DNA of 64,000 nucleotides from Thermoanaerobaculia bacterium (GTDB lineage: Bacteria > Acidobacteriota > Thermoanaerobaculia > Multivoradales > JAIOJS01): positions 1-64,000 of the forward strand of contig JAUIDB010000006.1 of the NCBI GenBank assembly GCA_030429235.1. Reading direction: 5' to 3'. A model generated the notes under the pieces. The model ran no database searches and was not told the origin of the DNA. It worked only from the letters and a program-made list of their open reading frames with translations. Positions 32,256-41,034 of the stretch are shown piece by piece. The number at the start of each line of letters is the position of its first letter. Within the stretch, counting starts at the first letter, position 1. Position numbers and translations under genes: made by a program.

Positions 32256-34912
32256 CGAACGACCGCGAGCGTCGTCGTGGTCGGGGGACAAGCTTCCAGA
32301 CGTTGCAGCAAGCGTTGCTCCAACTGTTCTGCGATCCGGCCGTGGGTGGTCTCGTTCGCCGCCCGCAGAGTTCCACATCCCTGCTGCGGCTGACCGATGC
32401 GCGAGAGAAACTCCTCTCGTTCCAGGGCGGCCAGGGCCAGATCGTCGAACCGGCTCTCGTCTTCGGCTGCGGCCACCGCCTCGGCGAAGGCGTCGGGAAG
32501 CCCACTCTCACCCTGCAGGGCGAGGTGGAGACGAGCGGCTTGACGAGCCCGCCGGTGGCGACCCATCTTGGATCCGGAGTCGAGGAGTACCGGGAGAACC
32601 TCCTCCAGGCTGATCGCGGCGGCGGCGAAGTCCCCGAGGTTCTCGAGCACACTGGTGTATTCCAGTCGACTGGCTACCGCCAACGAAGCATCGGCGAGAT
32701 CGAGCCCGTGCCGCTGCACGATCTCGAGCACCGCGGGTCGAGCCCGCGCCGGGTCGCCCGCACGGCGGTCGATGCGGGCGAGCCGCAACCGATTCCAGTC
32801 ACGCTGCTCGTCGGTGCGGGCGAGCGCGAGAGCTTGCTCTCCGGCCGCTCTCGCGTCTCCGAAGCGCTTGGCCTCTACGAAGACGGTCGTGAGAAGCTCC
32901 CAGGAGTTGTAGATCAGCCACGAGTTGCCGAACCCCTCGGCGGTGGCCAGCGCTTCCCGGGCCAGCCGTTCGGCCTCGTCGTAGTTGTCGTGGTTGCGAT
33001 GGTAGCGAGCGAGGTTGGCGAGACCTCGCGCGAGATCACCCTGACTGCCCAGTCGGCGGTAGGTTGCCACCGCGCCCTCGAGGCGCTCGCGAATCTCCGG
33101 AGAGTCGCCGTAGTGCTGAAGTTGGAGGGCGAGGTTCATGGAGTATCCGGCGCTGCGGATCTGATCTCCACTCGCGTCGGCAGCGCGCAGTGCCTGACGG
33201 AAACCCTCGATCGAACCGGCCTCGTCGCCTAGCGCCCAGCGAACGAGCGCTCTCAGGTTCAGCGCTTCGGCCTCGGCGCGAAAACTCGAAGCCTCGCGAG
33301 CCAGGAGGAGAATCTGCTCGGCTTCGGCCGCCAGCACGCGAGGTTGCGGGTGTCCGTGGAGTCGGGAGCGAGCGTCGCGCACCAGAAGGCGCGCTTCGCC
33401 TTCGAGGTCACCTACGCCGCGGAAGATCTCCAGAGCCTCCGTTCGATCGATTAGTTGGTGTTCCTCCAGGAACTCGAGATCGAATCGAAGGGTGGCTCGG
33501 GCTCGGCTCCAGTCGTCTCCGAGCTGGTGCAGGAGCTGGAGGGAGTCGGCGGCGGCCCGAGCTGCGGACTCGCCATCGCCCAGGTGGTAGAGCGCCGCGG
33601 CCCGGTAGAGCCCGGCCCGAGCTCGTGCCAGCGCCATGTCCGGTTCGGAGGCCGCGGCGAGCGCGGCGTTCGAGGCAGCAAGCAGTCGCTGGTGCTGCCC
33701 CGAACGCTCGGCGACTTCGGCCTCCAGCAGTTCGAGCCCGACGCGCTGAACCGTGGTGAGATCGAGCCCTTCTCGCAAGCTCTGGAGCGCGGCCAGAGCC
33801 TCGGGTGTCGCGCCGGACTCGGCGAGGCGCAGTACCTTCTGAGAGGCCACGTCGAGTTCGCTTCCGAGCTCTGCCGGGGCGACTCGGTAGACTTGGCGAG
33901 CCTGCGACCAGCGGTCGGTTTCGGCCGGCCGGCTCGAGGCCCGATACCCGATGGCGACCAGACCCGTGACGACCACCGCGGCTGCGCCCGCCACGAGCCA
34001 CCAGCGCCGACTCGATCCGGAGTCGGCGAACAGTGCTCGCGCGGCTTCTCCAGCGCTCTCGTAGCGCTGGCTGGGGTGCGGATCGAGACAGCGGCGGAGC
34101 ACCGACCGGATCCGGCGTGGCAGCGTGGCGAGTCGCCGATCGTCGGCACCGGGTCTCGACCCGAGCAGCAGTTCGTGCACGATGACGCCGAAGGAGAAGA
34201 CATCGGAACGGACGTCGCCCTCGGCACCGTCGTGGACCTCGGGGGCGGCGTATCCCGGAGTCCCTTCGAATCCGTCGACGGTCGAGGTGCCGGTGGATCG
34301 GGCGAGGCCGAAGTCGGTGACCACCGCTTCGCCGCCCAGGTGGGGCGGCCGGAGCACGATGTTGGATGGTTTGAGGTCTCGGTGGGTAACGCCCGCGCAG
34401 TGGGCGGCATCCAGGGCGGCGGCGATCTGCTCGATCCAGGGCCGCGCTTCGGTCAAGGGCACGGGGCCCGTCTGATCGAGTCGTGCCGCGAGCGTCTGTC
34501 CGGCTACCAGCTCCATCGTGAGGAGGAGCAAGGGAGCTGGCTTCTCGCCCCAACCCCCGGTTGCCGGGGCCACCGTGAAGAGATCGAAGACGCGGCAGAC
34601 GTTGGGGTGGGTCACCCGCCGGGAGATCTCCACTTCCCGTCGGAAACGCTGCTCGAGGCCCTGGGCGTCGATCTTGTCGGGACGGACTACCTTGATCGCG
34701 ACTTCAGTTTGCAACTCGCGATCGAAAGCTGCAAACACTTGGCCCATACCACCCTGTCCGAGCAAACCGCGCACCTCGAAGCGCCCGTCGATGACTTCGC
34801 CGTCGAGGAAGATCGGTGGCAGGTGGACCGAGGGCTTGCTGGTGCCACCAGAGTCGGCGCCTAGGGTTCGTGGGCTCGAGGTGTCTCGGTCAGGAGGGTC
34901 AGGAAGCGTCAT
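32252..34912 (-). CDS. Membrane Ser/Thr protein kinase with repeat-rich extracytoplasmic tail
   Basis: 886 residues. Kinase domain about 44-300: glycine loop GQGGMGQVF, Lys74 in VAIKVV, catalytic loop HRDLKPSN (177-184), DFG at 200-202 and YAAPE. One membrane helix follows (about 305-322). Residues 340-886 are helical repeats of TPR/AAA-regulator type, likely outside the membrane. It lies between an FHA-sigma54-type regulator (overlap 14 bases) and the DUF2723 gene (overlap 4 bases). FHA domains bind phosphothreonine, so the regulator is a likely partner; that is inference. Confidence 0.9.
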   Translation of the reverse strand: MTLPDPPDRDTSSPRTLGADSGGTSKPSVHLPPIFLDGEVIDGRFEVRGLLGQGGMGQVFAAFDRELQTEVAIKVVRPDKIDAQGLEQRFRREVEISRRVTHPNVCRVFDLFTVAPATGGWGEKPAPLLLLTMELVAGQTLAARLDQTGPVPLTEARPWIEQIAAALDAAHCAGVTHRDLKPSNIVLRPPHLGGEAVVTDFGLARSTGTSTVDGFEGTPGYAAPEVHDGAEGDVRSDVFSFGVIVHELLLGSRPGADDRRLATLPRRIRSVLRRCLDPHPSQRYESAGEAARALFADSGSSRRWWLVAGAAAVVVTGLVAIGYRASSRPAETDRWSQARQVYRVAPAELGSELDVASQKVLRLAESGATPEALAALQSLREGLDLTTVQRVGLELLEAEVAERSGQHQRLLAASNAALAAASEPDMALARARAGLYRAAALYHLGDGESAARAAADSLQLLHQLGDDWSRARATLRFDLEFLEEHQLIDRTEALEIFRGVGDLEGEARLLVRDARSRLHGHPQPRVLAAEAEQILLLAREASSFRAEAEALNLRALVRWALGDEAGSIEGFRQALRAADASGDQIRSAGYSMNLALQLQHYGDSPEIRERLEGAVATYRRLGSQGDLARGLANLARYHRNHDNYDEAERLAREALATAEGFGNSWLIYNSWELLTTVFVEAKRFGDARAAGEQALALARTDEQRDWNRLRLARIDRRAGDPARARPAVLEIVQRHGLDLADASLAVASRLEYTSVLENLGDFAAAAISLEEVLPVLLDSGSKMGRHRRARQAARLHLALQGESGLPDAFAEAVAAAEDESRFDDLALAALEREEFLSRIGQPQQGCGTLRAANETTHGRIAEQLEQRLLQRLEACPPTTTTLAVVR

Positions 34913-36821
34913 CGGCCTCTCCGCTCTCGGGCCGAATGCCGAGCCGTTTCATCTTTTTGGCCAGTCCGTTGCGGGAAAGGCCGAGCAGCTCTGCCGCCCG
35001 GTTCTGCAGTCCGCCGGTCCGTCGCAGCGCCTCCCGGATCAAGCGAGACTCCAGAGCCTCGATCCTGGGTTGGAGTTCGAGGTCGCTGTCGAAACGAGGC
35101 GACTCCTCCTGTCGGTGGTACTGGATCGCCTCCGAAAGAGAGCCGGAATCGATCAACCCGCCATCGGCGAGGGCGTGCACGGCACGCTGCATCTCGTACT
35201 CGAGCTGGCGTATGTTGCCGGGCCAGGGATAGTCGGACAGGAGTCGGAGAGCCCGGACGGTGACGCCGGCCACCGTGATGCCCCGTTGGCCTGCGGCCCG
35301 TCGCACGAAATAAGCCACCAACTCGGGAAGGTCCTCTCGTCGCTGGCGCAGGGGCGGTACGCCGACCACGACCCCGGCCAGCCGGTAGTAGAGGTCGGCT
35401 CGGAGTCGTCCTTCGCCCAGGGCCTCCTCGAGGTCGACATTGGTGGCCGACAGGATGCGTACGTCGACCGCCCTCGGATCACCACCGACCGGGCGCACCT
35501 CGCCTTCCTGCAGGGCACGCAGGAGCTTGCTCTGGAGGCCGCTCGGCATCTCGCCGATTTCGTCGAGAAAGAGGGTCCCTCCCTCCGCCTTCTGGAGCCA
35601 CCCGGCCCGAGGCCGGACCCCGGTGGCGGCGCCGGCGGCGACGCCGAAGAGTTCGGCTTCGATCAGGTCTGCGGGGATCGCGGCGCAGTTGACGGCGACG
35701 AACGGGCCCTCGTAGCGCAGCGAGGAGTCGTGGAAGATGCGAGCGATCGCTTCTTTGCCGACTCCGGATTCGCCGGTGATGATCACCGGTAGATCGCAGC
35801 GACTCGAAGTCCGGATCTGGTCGTACACTGCCACCATGCGGGGGGAAGTCCCCGGCACGTAGTCGTCAGGAAAAACCAGTCCTGGACCAAGGTCGGGCAG
35901 GGTCGAGCGGCTGCCGCGAGGTTGGACGGCCGCGTCGATCAGATGCCCCAGGCAGACGAGAAACTCCCGGCGGCTGGCCCAGTTCGGAGTCCGCGGCGAG
36001 GGCCAGAGTACTAGCGCGGAGCACTCGGTCTTGCTGGTCTCGTCGAACACCACGGCGATCGTGGGAGGATCGTTTCGAACGATTGTCCTGGGGAGTGGCT
36101 CTCGGCTCGGCAGCGCTCGGCCCGAGGTCGCTTGCAGGGCGGTGGCCGAGGGGACTTCGCCGAGCTGTCCGACGACCTCACGGCAGACGATCGAGGCATC
36201 GGAAGTACCAACCACCGCTGCCCCTTCGAGTTCCAGGTGCTCGCGGAGTGCGGTCAACAGCAGGCTCGCTCTCGAGCTTTCCCCGGCCGTAGCGAGTTGG
36301 ATCAATGAGCCGACCAACTGCAGCGACTCGGGTTGCAGTGGGTCTCCAAGGCTTCGCGGGTCGATGACGGTCGAGGCCTCGCGTCGTTCGCTCGCCACCG
36401 ACTTCCGTGGCCGTGAGGCCTGCGGTCGGGGCTCGAAGTGGATCGCGACCTCGGCGTCGTCTGGGTCTCTCTGCTGCAGCACGAGCCGGTAGGGACCGAT
36501 CTCCAGGGTCGCCCCGAGGGCGAGAGCGGCACGCGTGATCCGGTGTTCGTCGACAAAGGTCCCGTTGGTGCTGCCGCGATCCTCCACCAGAACCCCCTCT
36601 GGGGTCACGGTCAGCAGGGCGTGCTGTCGTGAAACGAGCTCGCTGGGTAGCTGAAGGTCGCTCTCCGCGGAGCTACCGACGCGGACCGTACCGAGCGATA
36701 GCGCGAAATCGATGGGGCGGGCTTCTTCCCGCGGTTCTGACGGCGCGGGTCCAGGGCCGCTGAGGAACAGCTGCTTGACGGTGCGGTCGGGGGGCACGTG
36801 GCGAGAGCTTTCCAGGGGCAT
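34899..36821 (-). CDS. FHA-domain sigma54-type transcriptional regulator
   Basis: 640 residues. FHA domain about 40-115 (VRVGSSAESDLQL, SRQHALL, STNGTFVD). A GAF-like segment spans about 150-310. AAA+ domain about 330-560 with Walker A GESGVGKE and Walker B GGTLFLDEIGEM. The C-terminal Fis-type helix-turn-helix ends RNGLAKKMKRLGI. In the sigma54-contact loop the usual GAFTGA reads GAATGV, so its contact with sigma54 may differ or be absent. The kinase downstream likely modulates it through phosphothreonine. A -24/-12 promoter lies in the adjacent divergent gap. The ATG at 36,821 is favoured because the FHA domain begins soon after. Confidence 0.85.
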   Translation of the reverse strand: MPLESSRHVPPDRTVKQLFLSGPGPAPSEPREEARPIDFALSLGTVRVGSSAESDLQLPSELVSRQHALLTVTPEGVLVEDRGSTNGTFVDEHRITRAALALGATLEIGPYRLVLQQRDPDDAEVAIHFEPRPQASRPRKSVASERREASTVIDPRSLGDPLQPESLQLVGSLIQLATAGESSRASLLLTALREHLELEGAAVVGTSDASIVCREVVGQLGEVPSATALQATSGRALPSREPLPRTIVRNDPPTIAVVFDETSKTECSALVLWPSPRTPNWASRREFLVCLGHLIDAAVQPRGSRSTLPDLGPGLVFPDDYVPGTSPRMVAVYDQIRTSSRCDLPVIITGESGVGKEAIARIFHDSSLRYEGPFVAVNCAAIPADLIEAELFGVAAGAATGVRPRAGWLQKAEGGTLFLDEIGEMPSGLQSKLLRALQEGEVRPVGGDPRAVDVRILSATNVDLEEALGEGRLRADLYYRLAGVVVGVPPLRQRREDLPELVAYFVRRAAGQRGITVAGVTVRALRLLSDYPWPGNIRQLEYEMQRAVHALADGGLIDSGSLSEAIQYHRQEESPRFDSDLELQPRIEALESRLIREALRRTGGLQNRAAELLGLSRNGLAKKMKRLGIRPESGEADDAS

Positions 36822-36970
36822 GAAGTTGTCTGCGTGGGCTTCGCACGACGAAGTCAGGGATGAGCCGGCACCGGCGAAGAATGCGACGAGTCTAGCAGCG
36901 GTCGTGGGCACTTCGTGGGCTCTCGGGCCCACCGGGTGTGCACCGGGAGATAGCGAGGTTTCGTTTCCGA

Positions 36971-36993
36971 GCCGTAGTTGTGAGGGCTACGGC
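36971..36993. repeat. Inverted repeat upstream of the -24/-12 promoter
   Basis: GCCGTAG (36,971-36,977) pairs with CTACGGC (36,987-36,993) across nine bases. It lies just upstream of the -24/-12 promoter and could be an activator site for the divergent regulator. It is closer than usual for enhancers. Confidence 0.4.
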
Positions 36994-37004
36994 AACGAGG
37001 TACC

Positions 37005-37020
37005 TGGCCTGAGCCTTGCT
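37005..37020 (+). promoter_or_regulatory. Candidate sigma54 (-24/-12) promoter of the glycan locus
   Basis: TGGC-N7-TTGCT with exactly ten bases between the GG and GC dinucleotides matches the -24/-12 consensus. Transcription would start near 37,031, two bases before the first ATG of the giant glycosyltransferase. That suggests either a nearly leaderless message or a start at the GTG at 37,078. Confidence 0.55.
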
Positions 37021-37032
37021 CTAGCCCCTGCC

Positions 37033-40000
37033 ATGCGAGCTGTATCCGAGAGTCGAGAACTGGACGAAGCAGATTCTGTGAACCGACCGCCGGGGACGGA
37101 ATCGGAGAGCGTCGAGTTCCACCATCCGGTACTGGACTTCGACGAAGACTGGTACCTACGCTACTACCCGGACGTCGCCCGCGGAGTCGAGCTGGGAGAA
37201 TGGTCCGACGCGCAGGCGCACTACCGCAGTCGCGGTGAACGGGAGGGACGAAGCCCGAATCCCTGCTTCGAGGAGCTTTGGGTCCGAGCCCTCGACCCAG
37301 CCCTGACGGCGGCGATCGAAGGTGGAGACTTCCGGTCAGCCGCAGAACACTACCGTCGGATCGGCCACCAGGAGGGACGTCGGGTGGCGCGCTGGTTCGA
37401 CCCGACGGTGTACTCGCGACCGGAGGCTTCACTGGCCGACGGTGGTTCCCTGCGCAGGCTCCTGGAGTCCGGGGTGGAATCGGAGCCGCTCGCCGTCGAC
37501 TGGTTCGACCCGCACGAGTACACCGTGCACGCTGGTCTCGACGGCTGCGATTGGGAGGGGTGCGGGGGTCCGCTCCACCACTTCCTAAGGTTCGGTCTGG
37601 TGCGGGGCATCGAAATCACGGGGCCCTCGAGCCTGGAGGGAGACGAGGGGGCCTACCTCTCCCTGATTCGACGTCGGTTGTTGCGGTTTCTGGCCCGAGG
37701 CTCCTTTCTTCGAGTACCTCGCGCGGCCCGACCGTTGGTGTCGGTGGTGTTGCCGGTAACCGGAGAACCCGGTCTCTTGCTGAGGTTCCTGCGCTCGTTG
37801 GTGGCGAAACAGGCAATCCCGCTCGAACTGCTCCTGGTCGACCGTTTTGCGGATCGAGCGACCCGCGACCTGGTGGCCCGGGTGGAGGGTGCACGCGTAC
37901 TTCCCTGGCGGGCCGGGGAGGGGCGCGTACGAGCCGTCGACCGGGCCTTGTGCGAGGCGCGCGGCAGGTTCCTGTTGCTCGTCGACGGGGCCGGAGCGCT
38001 GGAGGAGGGAGCGCTCGGGGCGGCCGTCGACGTCCTCCTACGAGATGAACAGGTGGCGGCGGTCACCGGCCGGGTGGTCGATCCTCGAGGTCGCATCGTC
38101 GCGAGCGGTTGGACCTTCGGCGCCGATGGAACCGCGATGCCGCTCGGCCGTGGCGACGACTGCTTCGATCGAGCCCACAGCTACCGCCGCTCGACTCCGG
38201 CCGGCTGTCGTAGGTTCCTGTTGACCGACCGCGCTCGGTTCGAGCAGATCGGCGGTTTCGATCGTGACTATCTCACCCTCGATGGGGCGGCATGGGACTA
38301 CTCCCTGCGGCTCTGGAAGGCGGGGCAGGCCACCGTCGTGGAGCCGCGGACCCTCGTCTGGTGGGCCGGACCGGTCGACGACCGCCACCCTCAAGCCCAG
38401 GCCTGGGGCGAGCGCGACCGTCTCATCGCGGGCCATCGCCACCAGTCGCTCTTGCGGCGGGTGGCGCAGAAGGCGCAAGTGCCCTGGCAGGGAGCTCCCC
38501 TGGCCGCTGCGTCTCGGCGTAGACGGATGCTGTACTGCGATGATCGAGCCCCGGAAACCAGCCTCGGGAGCGGCTACCCCAGAGCCCGACGACTGCTCTG
38601 CGAACTAGACCAGCTCGGTTGGCAAGTGACCCTGCTCCCACTGGCGGCCGAGGTCGCGGATCTCGAGGTGGCCCGGAGTGGGTTACCGCCCACCGTCGAG
38701 ATTCTCGAGTGGGTCGGACCCTCCGGATTGGAGCAACTGCTCGAAGAGCGGCCCGGGTTCTATGACGTCCTGTGGGTTTCGCGCCCCTTCAATATGAGGC
38801 CGGTGGTCGAACTCTCGGGCCGGCGCCCCGAACTCTTCGCCGGGACTCGAATCCTCTACGACGCCGAGGCGCTCTTCTCGCTGCGCGAGAGTCGCCGGCC
38901 AGCGGACAGCTTCTCGACCGGGGGCCGTGGACCAAGCCTCGACCTGGCCGGCGAGATCGAACTCGCGAACGGGGCCGATCTGGTCGTCACCGTCAGCGCC
39001 GGCGAGGCGCAAATCCTGGCCGCCGAAGGGATCCCGACCCGCGTCGTCGGTTATGCGACCACCGAGACGGAGACGTCGACACCGTTCGGCCTGCGGTCCG
39101 GTCTGCTCATCGTGTCGGCGATCCACCAGGTCGATTCACCAAACTACGACGGGCTGGCCTGGTTTCTGGAGCGGGTGTGGCCCTCGGTGCGAGCCCAGCA
39201 ACCCGAGCTCGAATTGCACGTCGCAGGGTACTGGGAGCCGGGGCTTCCTCGCCCGTCGGCGGTCGACGGTGTGCACTGGCACGGTCGGCAGGAGGACCTC
39301 GCTCCGCTCTACGAGGCCGCCCGCGTCTTCGTGGCCCCGACTCGATACGGAGCCGGGATCCCACTGAAGATCCTCGAGGCGACGGCGCACGGGATTCCGG
39401 TCGTGACGACCCGAGAGATGGCCGCCGCGCTCGATTGGTCGACCGGTGACGAGTTCTTGGCGGTCGATGCCGAACGACCAGAGCAGTTCGCCGCCGAGGT
39501 GCTGCGCGTCTACCACGACGAGGACCTGTGGACCGACCTGCGCCGCGGCGCGAGCGAGCGGCTGGCGCGGGAGTACTCGCACGAGGTGTTTTCCCGGGCG
39601 GTGGAGGGAGCGTTGGCCGACCTGGTGGGAGCCGGGCCCGAACTGCCCGCCGCCGGACCCCGTGCAGAGAGTCCGCCCTGGGGGTCTCGGCTCGAACCCG
39701 AACTCGGGGCCGAGTCCCCGTGGATAGATCTCTCGCTGCCCAGTTTCTCCTCGCAGCAACCGCCGTCGGACTTGGTGTCGAGCCATCGGCGATGGCGCTC
39801 GGCCCAGGCCCGGGAGCGGGCCTTCGCCACGATGGGTTCCCCGCCGGTGGCCGAAGAACCTCAGCCCGGCCTCCCCTCCGAGCCGGACTGCGGCATCGGG
39901 GATTCGGAGGTCCCCGACCTGGAGCCGGGGATCCCGGAGTTCACTCACCGCCGCTGGACTCGCTGGATCGCGCGTCAGGTCGCCCGTTGTGTCCTCTTGG

Positions 40001-41034
40001 CCACCCGATTCCTGACCGTGCCGCAAGCGCACTTCAATCGTGCGCTGAAGGCTCGTCTGGCGCGGTTGGAAGAGGAGACCCAGCGGTTTGCCCGCCAAGT
40101 GATCGACAGCCTGGCCCAAACCACGGCTCAGCGCGAGCGGATCCGGGGGCGGGTCAACGAGTCGCTCGTGCTCCACCAGGGACAGCTCCATGGTCTCGAG
40201 ACCTCGTTGGCCCGATGCCAGGCGCTGCGCGCGGCCGATCTGGAGGAACTCGCACTCGAGATCGAGTCGCTCCGGGGAGTACCGCCTCAGGGCGGATCGG
40301 GGGACGGCCGGCCGGGAGCCGTCGCCGACGAACCCCTACGTGCTCTCTACTCGGCCCTTCAAGAGCGCTTTCGTGGTCCCCGCACTCTGGTACGCGATCG
40401 CTGCCAGGAGTACCTGCCGATGGTGCGGGACCTCCCCTCGGATGTCAGCCGACTCCCGTGGGTCGACGTCGGCTGCGGCCGCGGCGAGTGGGTCGAACTG
40501 CTGGCCGAGGAGGGGGTCGAGGCCGTCGGAGTGGACGAGGATGCAGGGGCGATCGCGGCTTGCCGCGAGCGCGGCCTGGCCGCGTTGCGCACCGATGCCC
40601 TGGACTATCTGTCCAGTCTCGACCCGGGCTCGGTGCAGGGGGTCTCGGCGTTGCACGTCGTCGAGCACTGGGAGATCTCTCGTCTTCTGGCCTTTCTCGA
40701 AGAGGCTCGTCGGGTCCTGGCGCCGGGAGGGGTCGTCCTCTTGGAGACGCCCAATCCACACAATCTGGTCACCGGTGGGTTGCATTTTCACTACGACCCG
40801 ACCCACCACCGGCCGGTACCTCCCGCTCTTCTCCTGTTCCTGCTCGAGCATTGTGGATTCGAGCGGGCCGAGGATCGATGGCTCACCGCCCACCGGGAGG
40901 GGAACCCACTGTCGTCCGTCGCGGCCTCGAACGGCCTTGAAGGCAGCGTCAACCAACTCGTGGAAGTGGTCAATCGCCATCTCCTGAGCCCGCCTGACTA
41001 CAGTGTCGTGGCGTATCGGGCGGAACCGTCTTGA
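37033..41034 (+). CDS. Giant glycosyltransferase-methyltransferase of the glycan locus
   Basis: 1,333 residues if the ATG at 37,033 is used; GTG at 37,078 is possible and fits the promoter better. Order: about 35-200, repeats of the glycan-enzyme type (FDEDWYLRYYPDVA, later FDPTVY and FDPHEY) ending in EGR; about 235-470, a GT2-like domain (PLVSVVLPVTGEPGLLLRFL); about 505-860, a GT4-like domain (RYGAGIPLKILEATAHGIPVV); about 870-1,090, low-complexity and coiled coil; about 1,120-1,333, an SAM methyltransferase (WVDVGCGRGEWVELL, SALHVVEHWE). Such proteins add and cap sugars in surface polysaccharides. The GT2-like part seems weak in its DxD site, so it may be structural. It overlaps the next gene (TTGA). 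Confidence 0.85.
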   Translation: MRAVSESRELDEADSVNRPPGTESESVEFHHPVLDFDEDWYLRYYPDVARGVELGEWSDAQAHYRSRGEREGRSPNPCFEELWVRALDPALTAAIEGGDFRSAAEHYRRIGHQEGRRVARWFDPTVYSRPEASLADGGSLRRLLESGVESEPLAVDWFDPHEYTVHAGLDGCDWEGCGGPLHHFLRFGLVRGIEITGPSSLEGDEGAYLSLIRRRLLRFLARGSFLRVPRAARPLVSVVLPVTGEPGLLLRFLRSLVAKQAIPLELLLVDRFADRATRDLVARVEGARVLPWRAGEGRVRAVDRALCEARGRFLLLVDGAGALEEGALGAAVDVLLRDEQVAAVTGRVVDPRGRIVASGWTFGADGTAMPLGRGDDCFDRAHSYRRSTPAGCRRFLLTDRARFEQIGGFDRDYLTLDGAAWDYSLRLWKAGQATVVEPRTLVWWAGPVDDRHPQAQAWGERDRLIAGHRHQSLLRRVAQKAQVPWQGAPLAAASRRRRMLYCDDRAPETSLGSGYPRARRLLCELDQLGWQVTLLPLAAEVADLEVARSGLPPTVEILEWVGPSGLEQLLEERPGFYDVLWVSRPFNMRPVVELSGRRPELFAGTRILYDAEALFSLRESRRPADSFSTGGRGPSLDLAGEIELANGADLVVTVSAGEAQILAAEGIPTRVVGYATTETETSTPFGLRSGLLIVSAIHQVDSPNYDGLAWFLERVWPSVRAQQPELELHVAGYWEPGLPRPSAVDGVHWHGRQEDLAPLYEAARVFVAPTRYGAGIPLKILEATAHGIPVVTTREMAAALDWSTGDEFLAVDAERPEQFAAEVLRVYHDEDLWTDLRRGASERLAREYSHEVFSRAVEGALADLVGAGPELPAAGPRAESPPWGSRLEPELGAESPWIDLSLPSFSSQQPPSDLVSSHRRWRSAQARERAFATMGSPPVAEEPQPGLPSEPDCGIGDSEVPDLEPGIPEFTHRRWTRWIARQVARCVLLATRFLTVPQAHFNRALKARLARLEEETQRFARQVIDSLAQTTAQRERIRGRVNESLVLHQGQLHGLETSLARCQALRAADLEELALEIESLRGVPPQGGSGDGRPGAVADEPLRALYSALQERFRGPRTLVRDRCQEYLPMVRDLPSDVSRLPWVDVGCGRGEWVELLAEEGVEAVGVDEDAGAIAACRERGLAALRTDALDYLSSLDPGSVQGVSALHVVEHWEISRLLAFLEEARRVLAPGGVVLLETPNPHNLVTGGLHFHYDPTHHRPVPPALLLFLLEHCGFERAEDRWLTAHREGNPLSSVAASNGLEGSVNQLVEVVNRHLLSPPDYSVVAYRAEPS

